Below are positions 25,510 to 34,748 of a stretch of 64,000 nt of DNA, piece by piece; the stretch's first letter is position 1; each line of letters starts with the position of its first letter. The notes below the pieces were generated by a model. The model searched no databases and had not been told where the DNA came from. It was given only the letters and a program-made list of their open reading frames with translations. The DNA comes from Clostridium aquiflavi (GTDB taxonomy: Bacteria > Bacillota > Clostridia > Clostridiales > Clostridiaceae). Position numbers and translations under genes: made by a program. Location: contig NZ_JAVJAN010000008.1 of NCBI RefSeq assembly GCF_031344075.1, forward strand, positions 33,991 through 97,990, given 5' to 3'.

Positions 25510-27570
25510 CTACAATTTTTCTTTTGGATATTCAATTCTTTGATGATATATACCATTTAATGCATTTAAAAAGCATAATCTTATCTTTTCAATATCCTTA
25601 AGTGTTAAATCACAATTGATTAATTGATTGGAATTTAACTTATCCTTTATTATGTTATTAACCATTTCCTCTATTTTTTCTTTGTTAGGCTCTTTTATCG
25701 ATCTAACCGCTGCTTCTATTCCATCTGCAAGCATTACTATACCAGCTTCTTTGCTACTTGGAATAGGTCCTGAATACCTATAATCTTTTTCTTTTATATC
25801 ATCTGGATTTTCAGCATTATTTTTCATAGTATAATAAAAATATTTTACCAAGGTAGTTCCATGGTGTTCTGCTATAATATCTTGAATTATAGCAGGCAAC
25901 TTATGTTCTTTAGCTAATCTTAATCCATCTTTAACATGTGATATTATAATGTGTGTACTAAGTTTAGCGCTTATCTTATCATGTGGATTTTCTCTACCAA
26001 TTTGATTTTCCCCAAAGAAATAAGGTCTTTCAGTCTTACCTACATCATGATAATAAGCTCCAATTCTAGCGACTACTGGATTTGCTCCAACTTCTTCTGC
26101 TGCCATCTCTGCAAGGTTTGCAACTAACATACTATGATGATATGTCCCTGGTGCCTCCATAAGTAACTTTTTTAATAGTGGATTATTAGGATTTGATAAT
26201 TCTAATAACTTAATCGTAGTAACTTCATTAAAGGTACCTTCTAAAAATGGTAGTACTCCTAATGCAAAGATTCCTGATAACACTCCTCCAATTATAGAGA
26301 ATAAACTTACTATGAAAATTTCCTTTAAATTACTAGATATAATAACTCCTGTAGCTAATGTTAATATTGAGCTAACTACTGATATATATAATGTTGCATA
26401 TATAAGTTCATTCCTCTGTTGCATTTTCTTTAGCATAACAGCACCTAAAATAGCATTTATAAATACTAATAACATCACTTGTGGATCAAATTCAACCAGT
26501 GCACTAATTATGGCTGAATTAAAAATACTTATTATAATTGAAATTTTATAATTTAAAAGTAATGTGAGTAACATAGATCCAAATGCAAAGGGAATTAAAA
26601 ATGCCGAAACAGCTCCAATGCTTCTAGCTAAAATAAGAGAAAGTATATTAATTAAACTAATAAGAATTAATCTTTTAGCATCAAAAAATATTTCCTTATA
26701 ATTTAAATATATATAACTATATTGTAAAAATAATATAACAAATAAAAATAGTGCTAAAGATAAATATACATATACATATTTGCCTGTTATTCCATTATCA
26801 AGAAGTCCTAATTCGTTTATTATAGCAATTTGTTCTGCTGTTACAGGTTCTCCTTCTTTTATTATAATTTGATTTTTCTTTATTATAACTTTAGAAGTAC
26901 TTTTTTGGGCTTCTTTTTGCATTTCTTCAGTTTTTTCACTATCATAAAATAAATTTGGATTTATTTGTGATTTTGTTATATTAACTAATATTTCTTTTAA
27001 TGGAGTTGCTATATTAAATTCTTCAATAGCATTTATTCCTTCTTTTTTTGCATTTTCAAGTGAACTTTCATTATTTTCTTGAATATCTTTCTTATAAATC
27101 TTATCAATTATATTGACTATTTTTCCTTCTAAGTCAATTAATGTTTCTTTAGGTGTATTTATTAATTCTTTGTATTCACTATCTGTTAATTTAAATTGCG
27201 TTATTTTTCTTAATTCAGTTATTTTACTTGCTTCATCCATATTTGTTGCATTTAAATTTAATACTTCATCAAATAAAGACTTTATATTATCTTCTGCTTG
27301 AACTTTAACTTCATTTTTTACTGTATACTGCTTATCAACTTTTTCTATAGCTTCACTTTCTTTTTCTTTTGTTGCTTTTTGATCTATTGTATCTCTTGGT
27401 GCTTTTATATCAACTCTAGCTATGTCGCCCTCTTGCAAATTAAACTGTTTAGGTGCTATTGCTGTTAAAAGTAAAAGATATGACACAATAAATACAGTAC
27501 CAAACAAAGCCAAATACTTTGATTTTTTTGACTTCAAATTCTGTAGTTTCTTATTATTTTTTGATTTCAT
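25510..27570 (-). CDS. PgpH/YqfF family 7TM-HD cyclic-di-AMP phosphodiesterase
   Basis: 686 residues. One N-terminal membrane helix, an extracytoplasmic 7TMR-HDED domain (~60-260), seven membrane helices (~270-460) and a cytoplasmic HD domain (YHHSMLVANLAEMAAEEVG; IGAYYHDVGKTERP; SHVKDG; IAEHHGTTLVKYFY). The family hydrolyses c-di-AMP. The ATG at 27570 is chosen because AGAAGGTGA precedes it and overlaps the GTG at 27579. It precedes ybeY, as in Bacillus and other Firmicutes. Confidence 0.94.
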   Translation of the reverse strand: MKSKNNKKLQNLKSKKSKYLALFGTVFIVSYLLLLTAIAPKQFNLQEGDIARVDIKAPRDTIDQKATKEKESEAIEKVDKQYTVKNEVKVQAEDNIKSLFDEVLNLNATNMDEASKITELRKITQFKLTDSEYKELINTPKETLIDLEGKIVNIIDKIYKKDIQENNESSLENAKKEGINAIEEFNIATPLKEILVNITKSQINPNLFYDSEKTEEMQKEAQKSTSKVIIKKNQIIIKEGEPVTAEQIAIINELGLLDNGITGKYVYVYLSLALFLFVILFLQYSYIYLNYKEIFFDAKRLILISLINILSLILARSIGAVSAFLIPFAFGSMLLTLLLNYKISIIISIFNSAIISALVEFDPQVMLLVFINAILGAVMLKKMQQRNELIYATLYISVVSSILTLATGVIISSNLKEIFIVSLFSIIGGVLSGIFALGVLPFLEGTFNEVTTIKLLELSNPNNPLLKKLLMEAPGTYHHSMLVANLAEMAAEEVGANPVVARIGAYYHDVGKTERPYFFGENQIGRENPHDKISAKLSTHIIISHVKDGLRLAKEHKLPAIIQDIIAEHHGTTLVKYFYYTMKNNAENPDDIKEKDYRYSGPIPSSKEAGIVMLADGIEAAVRSIKEPNKEKIEEMVNNIIKDKLNSNQLINCDLTLKDIEKIRLCFLNALNGIYHQRIEYPKEKL

Positions 27571-27604
27571 GTTAATCACCTTCTCATCGCTAACATTGAA
27601 AGTA

Positions 27605-28735
27605 TTAAGATATATTTTCAGCTATATCTTGTTCAACCGTAAAAATCACCTTTATACATATTGTATCTTTAGAAATATTTTCTATATTTACTTTATTGTC
27701 TATTATTTTAGCATCATTAGTTAAATCCTTTTGTAATGATTTTCTTAATTTTTCTACTGCATCTTCTACAGCTTTATCCTTATCTAAATTAACACTTTTT
27801 CCTTCTTTTCTAAAATATATTACTTGATTTAATAAACCACCAGTTTCCTCTATTTTATCATAATATTTAAAATCATTTATAGCTTTTTTTAGATAAATTT
27901 TCTTATCCCAAAAGTTTACATAAATATCTCTATCTTTTTCCCCAGTTCTTTGGATTTTTTCCCCACTTATTTGTACTTCCATTGACTTTTCGTAAAAAGT
28001 GTTAGCTATTACACTGCCACTTGGCTTAACTTCTTTTTCAAAGCCTTCTTTGCCTTGTATTGGCAAAATTAAAACATTACCTGTTTTTACTATATCTCCA
28101 GGTTTTACTGCTGGATTCCCTGAAAAAGTAAATACCCTTTTAATTTCTCCATCCATCTTAGCTAGCACTTGCTCTGGTAATATTTTTTCTGTAACTGGTG
28201 GATTAACTTTTTCTGCTACAATTACTCTTAATGTGGATCCTTCTATTCTAGCTCTTACCCACATAACTTCTGAATCTAAATCTTCCATCTTTTTTTCTAT
28301 ATTATATACATTTATATCAGATTTTTTTAATCCTGGTTTTATACCTATAGATGTAAGTTCCTTTCTAATCTCAAATGGTGATAAATTATTTCTAGTTTGT
28401 ATATCTATGGCCCAGATATAATTAGATAATAAGTATAAAACCAATAAAAATACTCCTGCTCCAATACACAATGATAATTTTCTTTTTATTGATAATAGTA
28501 AAACTATTATACCACTTTTCCCAACAATTCTGACTTTTCCTTTAGTCCTTTTAACTACCTCTTCCACTTCTTTATATGAATCAAAAGGTATCTGAAACCT
28601 TACTGTAGTTATATTAAGTTTAACTATTTTTGATACATTTATTCCTTTTTGCCAAAGTATGTTCAATGTCTTTTCAGGTATTAGACTGTTAACTTCTATT
28701 GTTATTTTTCCTACTTTAAACTTATCTAATATCAT
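27605..28735 (-). CDS. yqfD: sporulation protein YqfD
   Basis: 376 residues. An N-terminal cytoplasmic part (~1-80), a single membrane segment (LSLCIGAGVFLLVLYLLSNYIW, ~89-110) and a large extracytoplasmic domain with SNPFEIR-like NLSPFEIRKELTSIGIKPG and WVRARIEGSTLRVIVAEKV, typical of YqfD/SpoIV-type proteins made in the mother cell. It overlaps nothing but follows yqfC by a couple of bases, a conserved sporulation pair. Confidence 0.92.
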   Translation of the reverse strand: MILDKFKVGKITIEVNSLIPEKTLNILWQKGINVSKIVKLNITTVRFQIPFDSYKEVEEVVKRTKGKVRIVGKSGIIVLLLSIKRKLSLCIGAGVFLLVLYLLSNYIWAIDIQTRNNLSPFEIRKELTSIGIKPGLKKSDINVYNIEKKMEDLDSEVMWVRARIEGSTLRVIVAEKVNPPVTEKILPEQVLAKMDGEIKRVFTFSGNPAVKPGDIVKTGNVLILPIQGKEGFEKEVKPSGSVIANTFYEKSMEVQISGEKIQRTGEKDRDIYVNFWDKKIYLKKAINDFKYYDKIEETGGLLNQVIYFRKEGKSVNLDKDKAVEDAVEKLRKSLQKDLTNDAKIIDNKVNIENISKDTICIKVIFTVEQDIAENIS

Positions 28736-28737
28736 AT

Positions 28738-29016
28738 TTATCCCTCATAAGATATTCCTCTAAAAATTCCACTTATAGTAATGGTATTATCTCCTATAAA
28801 AAGTATTTCAAATTTTTCACCCTCTACTATAACTGCACCAATTCTAGAGTTTATTTTTATCATGTTATTGTCAAAAGTCATAATACCCTTATGATTTTCA
28901 ATTGTTATTTCCTTATTTCCTACAACAATGATCTTTGGCAAATCTAAAACAACATCTGTGGGAAACTCTAATTTATCAAATACTTTTTCTCGTCCTCTTT
29001 GAAACTTATCTTCCAT
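28738..29016 (-). CDS. yqfC: sporulation protein YqfC
   Basis: 92 residues. The YabP/YqfC family pattern is visible: LDLPKIIVVGNKEITIENHKGIMTFD and a final IGDNTITISGIFRGISYE. It works with YqfD in spore morphogenesis, under mother-cell control in Bacillus. The ATG at 29016 has GAGGAGG upstream; a TTG at 29037 would place the start inside that ribosome-binding region. It is the first gene of the yqfC-yqfD-pgpH-ybeY-dgk series. Confidence 0.92.
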   Translation of the reverse strand: MEDKFQRGREKVFDKLEFPTDVVLDLPKIIVVGNKEITIENHKGIMTFDNNMIKINSRIGAVIVEGEKFEILFIGDNTITISGIFRGISYEG

Positions 29017-29260
29017 ATTCTCCTCCTCTATACCCAAATACTCTGCTATTGTAATCTATGATTAAATAATTAAATTAATTCATTAAAATTTACCATACAT
29101 TGTATTTTGTATATAAAACAGTTTTTGAAAGTTAAAGTTCAAGTTAGTGCTTACTAAAAATACTATATATTAAAATATTATTTAAATTATAGTGTAATAC
29201 AACTCTTAATTTCAGATGATGTAGCTTCTTTGAGATTTTCTCATAATTACTTGGACAACA

Positions 29261-29306
29261 AAAAAATCCTTATGTTTAACAATATATTAAACATAAGGAT
29301 TTTTTG
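29261..29306. terminator. strong bidirectional terminator
   Basis: AAAAAATCCTTATGTTTAA pairs with TTAAACATAAGGATTTTTT, a 19-bp stem. It separates yqeY from yqfC. The rest of the 29017-29320 gap shows no gene. Confidence 0.8.
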
Positions 29307-29320
29307 TATAGCTTATAAAT

Positions 29321-29353
29321 AATAAAAGAACTCAAAAAAAGAGTTCTTTTATT
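29321..29353 (-). terminator. yqeY terminator
   Basis: AATAAAAGAACTC / GAGTTCTTTTATT stem with a 7-nt loop, overlapping the yqeY stop codon. Confidence 0.75.
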
Positions 29354-29801
29354 ATTTATTTAAATATTCCTTAACAATCTGACTTACAAGTTTACCATCA
29401 GCTCTGCCTACAATTTTAGGTCTTATAGCCGACATAACTTTACCCATATCTTTAATGCTACTTGCACCCATTTCTTCAGCTGAATCTTTTACTATTTGTT
29501 TTATTTCTTCTTCGCTTAACTGCTGAGGAAGGTATTCCAACAAAATTTCTAGCTCAGCATTACACTGATCCACTAAATCTTGTCTATTTCCTTTTTCGAA
29601 TTCAAGCATAGATTCTCTTCTTTGCTTAACTTCTTTTGCTAAAATATTGATAACTTCATCATCCTCAAGCTTAACATTATCAGTTTTCTCAACTAATAAT
29701 ATAGCAGATCTCGCTGTACTAATTGTATTAGCTTTAAATTTATCTTTAGCCTTTAAAGCGGCTTTCCAGTCTTCTTGAAGTTTTTCCTTAATTGTTGGCA
29801 T
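29352..29801 (-). CDS. yqeY: GatB/YqeY domain protein
   Basis: 149 residues, the standard length of YqeY. It has KEKLQEDWKAALKAKDKFKANTISTARSAI at the start, YLPQQLSEEEIKQIVKDSAEEMGASSIKDMGKVMSAI in the centre and GRADGKLVSQIVKEYL at the end. The domain is related to the tRNA-binding tail of GatB. Start ATG at 29801 with GAAAGAAGG 7 nt upstream; an in-frame TTG at 29819 overlaps it. It follows rpsU after about 30 bp, a conserved pair. Confidence 0.94.
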   Translation of the reverse strand: MPTIKEKLQEDWKAALKAKDKFKANTISTARSAILLVEKTDNVKLEDDEVINILAKEVKQRRESMLEFEKGNRQDLVDQCNAELEILLEYLPQQLSEEEIKQIVKDSAEEMGASSIKDMGKVMSAIRPKIVGRADGKLVSQIVKEYLNK

Positions 29802-29830
29802 TGTTATACCTTCTTTCAAAAGAAACCATT

Positions 29831-30007
29831 TTATTTAAACTTTCTCTTTCTAGCAGCTTCTGATTTTTTCTTTTTCTTAACGCTTGGCTTTTCATAATGT
29901 TCTCTCTTTCTTACTTCTGAAAGAACCCCAGCTCTAGCACACTTCTTTTTAAATCTTCTTAAAGCACTTTCAAGTGTCTCGTTTTCTCCAACTTTAATTT
30001 CTGACAT
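29831..30007 (-). CDS. rpsU: 30S ribosomal protein S21
   Basis: 58 residues: MSEIKVGENETLESALRRF at the N-terminus, KKCARAGVLSEVRKREHYEKP in the middle, and a Lys/Arg-rich tail ending RKRKFK. This is the complete S21 pattern and length. GGAGGGAT precedes the ATG. It lies directly upstream of yqeY, as in most Firmicutes. Confidence 0.97.
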   Translation of the reverse strand: MSEIKVGENETLESALRRFKKKCARAGVLSEVRKREHYEKPSVKKKKKSEAARKRKFK

Positions 30008-30143
30008 TTACTATCCCTCCCTCCGCTAGCTTAAATTAATTAACTCAGCTATGGGCTTTATAACACACGGTATATTATACAATATTACAATGATTAATGT
30101 CAACAACTTAGAATAAAATGTCTGACTAATTATATTGTAAATT

Positions 30144-30488
30144 TTAACCTGGTGGCCATTGCAAGTTTCTACCAGCTAAAATGTGAAAATGCATATGATT
30201 TACCGTTTGGCCACCATCTTCTCCACAATTGTTCACTATTCTATATCCACTTTCAGCAATACCAAGCTCTACTACTAGTTTATTAATTACTTTAAAGATG
30301 TGTGAAACTACATTAATATTTTTTTCATTTAATTCATTTGCACTTTTTATATGTTCTTTAGGAATAATTAAAAAATGAACTGGTGCTTCTGGATTTATAT
30401 CATAAAATGCATATACAAGCTCATCTTCGTATAACTTTTTGCTTGGAATATCACCTTTTATAATTTTACAAAATATACAATCTACCAT
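30144..30488 (-). CDS. HIT-family nucleotide hydrolase
   Basis: 114 residues. The histidine triad HMHFHILAGR (~99-108), the N-terminal CIFCKIIKGDIPSKKLYED with a Cys pair, and NPEAPVHFLIIPKEHI are diagnostic of the HINT branch, which hydrolyses adenosine phosphoramidates and related nucleotide conjugates. AGGAGGTGA precedes the ATG. It lies between mtaB and rpsU, a frequent arrangement in clostridia. Confidence 0.93.
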   Translation of the reverse strand: MVDCIFCKIIKGDIPSKKLYEDELVYAFYDINPEAPVHFLIIPKEHIKSANELNEKNINVVSHIFKVINKLVVELGIAESGYRIVNNCGEDGGQTVNHMHFHILAGRNLQWPPG

Positions 30489-30518
30489 AAATTCACCTCC
30501 TAAAAAATATTATCAAAA

Positions 30519-30637
30519 TGTTCCGTTCTAATACAATATTGATATATGCATAATCAAAACTCTTATCATAATTCTAAAATTCCAATCACAATGTCACTTC
30601 ATCTATTGCATATATAAATATATATTTAAAACATAGC
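30519..30637. repeat. short diverged copy of the MITE-like family
   Basis: Both ends align with the element at 1982-2250. The left part (TTCCGTTCTAATACAATATTGATATATGCATAA) parallels its left arm, and ATTCTAAAATTCCAATCACAATGTCACTT parallels its right half. About 150 bp of the interior is missing. It lies between mtaB and the HIT gene in a 217-bp gap. The match is imperfect, so this is a decayed or alternative version. Confidence 0.65.
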
Positions 30638-30705
30638 CTATTAGAAATTATAATTTTGTATATAATTATATTTTCTTATTTTTACACATTTATTATACCA
30701 AATCT

Positions 30706-32010
30706 TTACTTTATTTTCCCAATAATATAATTATCTTCGTAATCTTCTATATTGCAATTCATAATTTTGCCTATCATCTTTTCATTTGCATCAGAAATCT
30801 CAGCTTTTACATAGTTTTTTGTATATCCTTCAAACATTCCTGCTTTATGCGGACATTCTCTTTCTATTAAAACACCCATATCTCTGCCAACTAGTTTCTT
30901 AATAAATTCTATTTCATTTTCTTTATTTAACTCTGATAATATTTTACTTCTTTTATCTTTAATAGTTCCATCTATTTGATTTGGCATTTCTGCTGCTTTA
31001 GTTCCCTTTCTAGGACTATATTTAAATAAATGAACTTTAGTTAATTTTAAATTCTTTAAATATTCATATGTCTCATTAAACTCTTCTTCAGTTTCACCAG
31101 GGAAACCTACTATTAAATCAGTTGTAATTGATACATCTTCAATATTCTCTCTTAGTGTTTGAACTGTTTTAGCATATTCTTCTGCAGTATATCTTCTATT
31201 CATTCTCTTTAAAGTATCATTAGAACCACTTTGAAGTGATAAATGAAAATGAGGACATAATTTTTTCATGTTTTTTATTTTATTTATTACTTCATCAGTA
31301 AAAAATGCTGGTTCTATAGAACCAATTCTAACTCTATCTATTCCGTCTATCTTTTCTATGTCTTCCAGTAAGCTTATTAGCGTAATGTCTGAGCCTAGAT
31401 CCACTCCATAAGAAGCTGTATGTATACCAGATAAGATAACTTCCTTAAATCCATGCTCTGCTAATTTCTTTACTTCTTCAATAACTTTTTGTGGATTTTT
31501 AGAACAAGTAGCACCTCTTGCATATGGAATCAAACAAAATGTACAAAATCTATTACATCCATCTTGTATTTTTAAAAATGCTCTAGTTTTATCTTGATAT
31601 TCTTCTATATTAAGTTCTTCGAATTCTTTATTTCTAAGAACTTCATTGACACTTACTTGTATTGCTTTTTCATCTCTAGCTTTATTAACAAAATATACTA
31701 TATCACCTTTATTTCTTGTTCCTAAAACAACATCTACACCTTCAATTTTAGAAACTTCTTCTGGAGCTATTTGAGAATAACATCCAACCACTGCAATTAT
31801 AGCATCACTATTAGTTCTTCTAGCCTTGCTTATTATTTGTCTTGATTTTTTATCCCCCATGTTTGTAACTGTACATGTATTTATAACATAAACATCAGCA
31901 AAATCATCAAAGTCAGTAACACTATAACCTTCTCTTATAAACTTTTCTGTCATCGCTTCAGTTTCATATTGATTAACTCTACATCCTAATGTGGCAAATG
32001 CAACTTTCAT
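30706..32010 (-). CDS. mtaB: tRNA N6-threonylcarbamoyladenosine(37) methylthiotransferase MtaB
   Basis: 434 residues. N-terminal MTTase domain with Cys ligands (TLGCRVNQYETEAM; VINTCTVTN; VVGCYSQ), the radical-SAM motif CNRFCTFCLIPYARG (~150-165) and a C-terminal TRAM domain. The TLGCRVNQ start marks the MtaB/YqeV type, which adds methylthio to t6A37 of tRNA. Its ATG overlaps the rsmE stop by one base, so the two are coupled. GGAGGAAAT precedes it. Confidence 0.95.
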   Translation of the reverse strand: MKVAFATLGCRVNQYETEAMTEKFIREGYSVTDFDDFADVYVINTCTVTNMGDKKSRQIISKARRTNSDAIIAVVGCYSQIAPEEVSKIEGVDVVLGTRNKGDIVYFVNKARDEKAIQVSVNEVLRNKEFEELNIEEYQDKTRAFLKIQDGCNRFCTFCLIPYARGATCSKNPQKVIEEVKKLAEHGFKEVILSGIHTASYGVDLGSDITLISLLEDIEKIDGIDRVRIGSIEPAFFTDEVINKIKNMKKLCPHFHLSLQSGSNDTLKRMNRRYTAEEYAKTVQTLRENIEDVSITTDLIVGFPGETEEEFNETYEYLKNLKLTKVHLFKYSPRKGTKAAEMPNQIDGTIKDKRSKILSELNKENEIEFIKKLVGRDMGVLIERECPHKAGMFEGYTKNYVKAEISDANEKMIGKIMNCNIEDYEDNYIIGKIK

Positions 32011-32774
32011 TAAACATTTCCTCCTAAATCTGCTAATTCATATTGTATTAAAGAAGTAGCTACAAATCCTGCTGTTTCTGTACGTAAAATTCTATTGCCT
32101 AGAGTTATTATATAGGCACCTTTGTGTTTTAAAGTTTCAATTTCACTTTCTTCAAATCCACCTTCTGGTCCTATTACAACTCCTATATTTTTTATAGAAT
32201 TTAAATCTACATTTTTATCACTTAGTTCTTTTACAAGACTTTTGAAACCAAAATTTTCTGCGTTTTCATAAGGGACTAAAATTAGATCTAATCTTTGTAG
32301 TTCATTTAAAGCTTCGTCAAACTCAACAACTTCTCTTACATTTGGTATAATACTTCTTTTTGATTGCTTAGCTGCCTCTAACGCAATTCTATTTAGTCTT
32401 TCAAGCTTTTTAAATTCGCCCTTTAATTTAACATCTACTCTATCTGTTATTATCGGCACAAATTCTTTTATACCAAGTTCCGTTCCTTTTTGAACTATCA
32501 AATCCATCTTTTGTCCTTTAGGTAATCCTTGAAATAAAGTTATATTTACTCTACTTTCATTATTAGTACTTAATTCTTCTAATATATTTACTATTACTTC
32601 TTGTTTTCCAACAGATTCAATTTCTCCTAAGTATTCTTTACCTTCACAGTTATTTAAAACTACTTTTTCACCCTGATTTAAACGTAAAACCTTATATATA
32701 TGTTTTACATCATCACCAAGTATTTTTCCCTCTTTTTCTGTGATATTGCATGCTGAAGTAAAAAACTTATGCAT
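32010..32774 (-). CDS. rsmE: 16S rRNA (uracil1498-N3)-methyltransferase RsmE
   Basis: 254 residues. PUA-like N-terminus (KHIYKVLRLNQGEKVVL), then the SPOUT domain with GLPKGQKMDLIVQKGTELG (~88-106), VIGPEGGFEESE (~195-206) and LGNRILRTETA (~218-228). It methylates U1498 of 16S rRNA. The ATG at 32774 is preferred because AAGGAG lies 7 nt upstream; a start at 32789 would include it. It belongs to the prmA-rsmE-mtaB series. Confidence 0.95.
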   Translation of the reverse strand: MHKFFTSACNITEKEGKILGDDVKHIYKVLRLNQGEKVVLNNCEGKEYLGEIESVGKQEVIVNILEELSTNNESRVNITLFQGLPKGQKMDLIVQKGTELGIKEFVPIITDRVDVKLKGEFKKLERLNRIALEAAKQSKRSIIPNVREVVEFDEALNELQRLDLILVPYENAENFGFKSLVKELSDKNVDLNSIKNIGVVIGPEGGFEESEIETLKHKGAYIITLGNRILRTETAGFVATSLIQYELADLGGNV

Positions 32775-32854
32775 AAAAATCTCCTTCATTAAATAAATTC
32801 AAAATTATTTTTAGCTTCATTACTTTGCTCTATTTTAATTAATGTTAAAAAACA

Positions 32855-33796
32855 TTATTTTAATTTAGCAACTATACAATTCCATTCTCCATCTTTGTTT
32901 ACTTCCATAACCTCAAATCCACACTCATCAAGCTTTGAAGTAACCATGTCTACTCTTTCATGTATTATTCCTGAAGTAATAAATAATCCACCTTTATTTA
33001 GAGCTTTACTAACATCATCTGTTAATATACAAATAATTTCTGCTATTATATTTGCAACTACTATATCAGCTTTACCATCAATTACATCAAGAAGATTTCC
33101 TTCTAATATTTCAATATTATCTAAATCATTTAATCCTACATTTTCTTTAGCAGATTCAACTGCTACTGGATCTAAATCAACTCCTAAAGCTAATTTTGCT
33201 CCAAGCTTTGCTGCAGCTATGGCTAAAATACCAGAACCACAACCAACATCAAAAACAGTTGAATCTTTTTTCACATACTTTTCTAATGCTTTAACACACA
33301 TTCTTGTAGTTTCATGTGTTCCTGTACCAAATGCCATTCCTGGATCTAATTCAATGACTAACTCTTCATCTTTAGGTGCATATTCTTCCCACATAGGTTT
33401 TACAACTATTCTGTCTGTAATATTTGATGGTTTATAGTACTTCTTCCAGTTGTTTGCCCAATCTTCTTCTTTTATCTTGTCACATTCAACTATACCTTTT
33501 CCTATATCTATTCCCATGTCTTGAATTTCTTTAATTTTTTCCTTTGTAATTGAAACTATTTCTTCTAAATTATCGTCTCCAGAGAAATAAGCTTTAACTA
33601 CTGCAAATTCACCTTTATGCTCTAATACGTTTATGTCTGCAAAATCCCAAGTTAATGGTCCTTGATCTCTTGTTAATAAATCGTTTGGGTCTTCTACGGC
33701 AACCCCTTGGCTGTTTAATCCATAAAATATTCCTGATACAGGTTCTATTGCTTCGCAACTTGTTATTACTCTAACTTCTATCCATACTCCGTTCAT
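32855..33796 (-). CDS. prmA: ribosomal protein L11 methyltransferase PrmA
   Basis: 313 residues. The SAM-binding motif FDVGCGSGILAIAAAKLGA (~180-198), PGMAFGTGTHETTRM (~155-169) and ANIIAEII (~244-251) are diagnostic for PrmA, which trimethylates L11. In most clostridia it directly follows dnaJ; here trmB and a siroheme reductase gene come between. GGAGTGA precedes the ATG. Confidence 0.95.
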   Translation of the reverse strand: MNGVWIEVRVITSCEAIEPVSGIFYGLNSQGVAVEDPNDLLTRDQGPLTWDFADINVLEHKGEFAVVKAYFSGDDNLEEIVSITKEKIKEIQDMGIDIGKGIVECDKIKEEDWANNWKKYYKPSNITDRIVVKPMWEEYAPKDEELVIELDPGMAFGTGTHETTRMCVKALEKYVKKDSTVFDVGCGSGILAIAAAKLGAKLALGVDLDPVAVESAKENVGLNDLDNIEILEGNLLDVIDGKADIVVANIIAEIICILTDDVSKALNKGGLFITSGIIHERVDMVTSKLDECGFEVMEVNKDGEWNCIVAKLK

Positions 33797-33827
33797 ATTA
33801 AATCACTCCTACACTTATTTTAATTTT

Positions 33828-34487
33828 TTAGTCTTCTTTTATTGCTATTAAAAATTTAGTTTTTATTCCTTGTTCCGTAAACATTCTTTCATGTTCAGTT
33901 TCAACATTTCCTTCAAAACCACTAGTATGTAAATCATAAGTTATATATTCAATTCTAAACTTACCTTCTTTAAAATATTCAAGAGATTCTTCAAATAATT
34001 CATCATCATCTGTCTTAAACCAAATCTCTCCATTTTCTTTTAAAAAGTTTCTATATTGAGTTAACTGTCTTGTATGAGTTAGTCTTCTCTTCTTATGTTT
34101 CTTTTTAGGCCAAGGATTGCAAAAATTAATATAAATTCTACTTATGTTGTCATTTTCATCTAACATTTCATTAATAAGACCAATCTCTTGAGCCATCAAT
34201 TTAATATTATTTAATTCTTTATTTTTCTCGTTATATGCTTTTTCTATATTTCTTTTAGCTAGACCTAGCACTTCGTCTTTTATATCAATTGCAATATAAT
34301 TAATATTTTCATTATCAGAACCATGTACAGCTACAAACACACCTTTACCGCATCCAAGTTCTAAGTAAATAGGATTTTCATTGTTAAATGATTCCTTCCA
34401 CTTACCTTTGTTTTCTTTAGGATTTACAATAAAAAAATTACAACTTTCAAGTTCTGGTCTTGCCCATGGCTTTTTTCTCATTCTCAT
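33828..34487 (-). CDS. trmB: tRNA (guanine46-N7)-methyltransferase TrmB
   Basis: 219 residues. The family start RKKPWARPEL, LELGCGKGVFVAVH (~41-54), the catalytic-region INFCNPWPKKKHKKRRLTH (~120-138) and a C-terminal TEHERMFTEQGIKTKFL (~198-214) are clear. It makes m7G46 in tRNA. GGAGTGAATTAAC precedes the ATG at 34487. It precedes prmA by 32 bp. Confidence 0.95.
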   Translation of the reverse strand: MRMRKKPWARPELESCNFFIVNPKENKGKWKESFNNENPIYLELGCGKGVFVAVHGSDNENINYIAIDIKDEVLGLAKRNIEKAYNEKNKELNNIKLMAQEIGLINEMLDENDNISRIYINFCNPWPKKKHKKRRLTHTRQLTQYRNFLKENGEIWFKTDDDELFEESLEYFKEGKFRIEYITYDLHTSGFEGNVETEHERMFTEQGIKTKFLIAIKED

Positions 34488-34700
34488 TGTTAATTCACTC
34501 CATCTTTTATCTAATGCCTTATAAGTTTAATATCAAACCAATAAGACCTATGTATTTCCTTAATAAAAAAAGAATTCTTTTGCTTATTTTAGCATTAAAA
34601 TTCACTTTATCATTCATAATAATTATACATATATCGAAATATATTGCAATTATATAAAATTTGAAACACTTCTATTTAATTGGTTTTATAAAATATAAAA

Positions 34701-34739
34701 AGCTATTTATTTCCCAAAAAAATCAAGAAATAAATAGCT
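34701..34739 (-). terminator. terminator downstream of siroheme reductase gene
   Basis: AGCTATTTATTTC and GAAATAAATAGCT, 13-bp stem, followed on the minus strand by TTTTTATATTTT. Confidence 0.75.
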
Positions 34740-34748
34740 AATCTATAC

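Noticed and set aside
34460..34657. A plus-strand hydrophobic 65-codon frame
   Set aside because: It overlaps the start of trmB in antisense and the AT-rich gap after it; composition is typical of chance frames.
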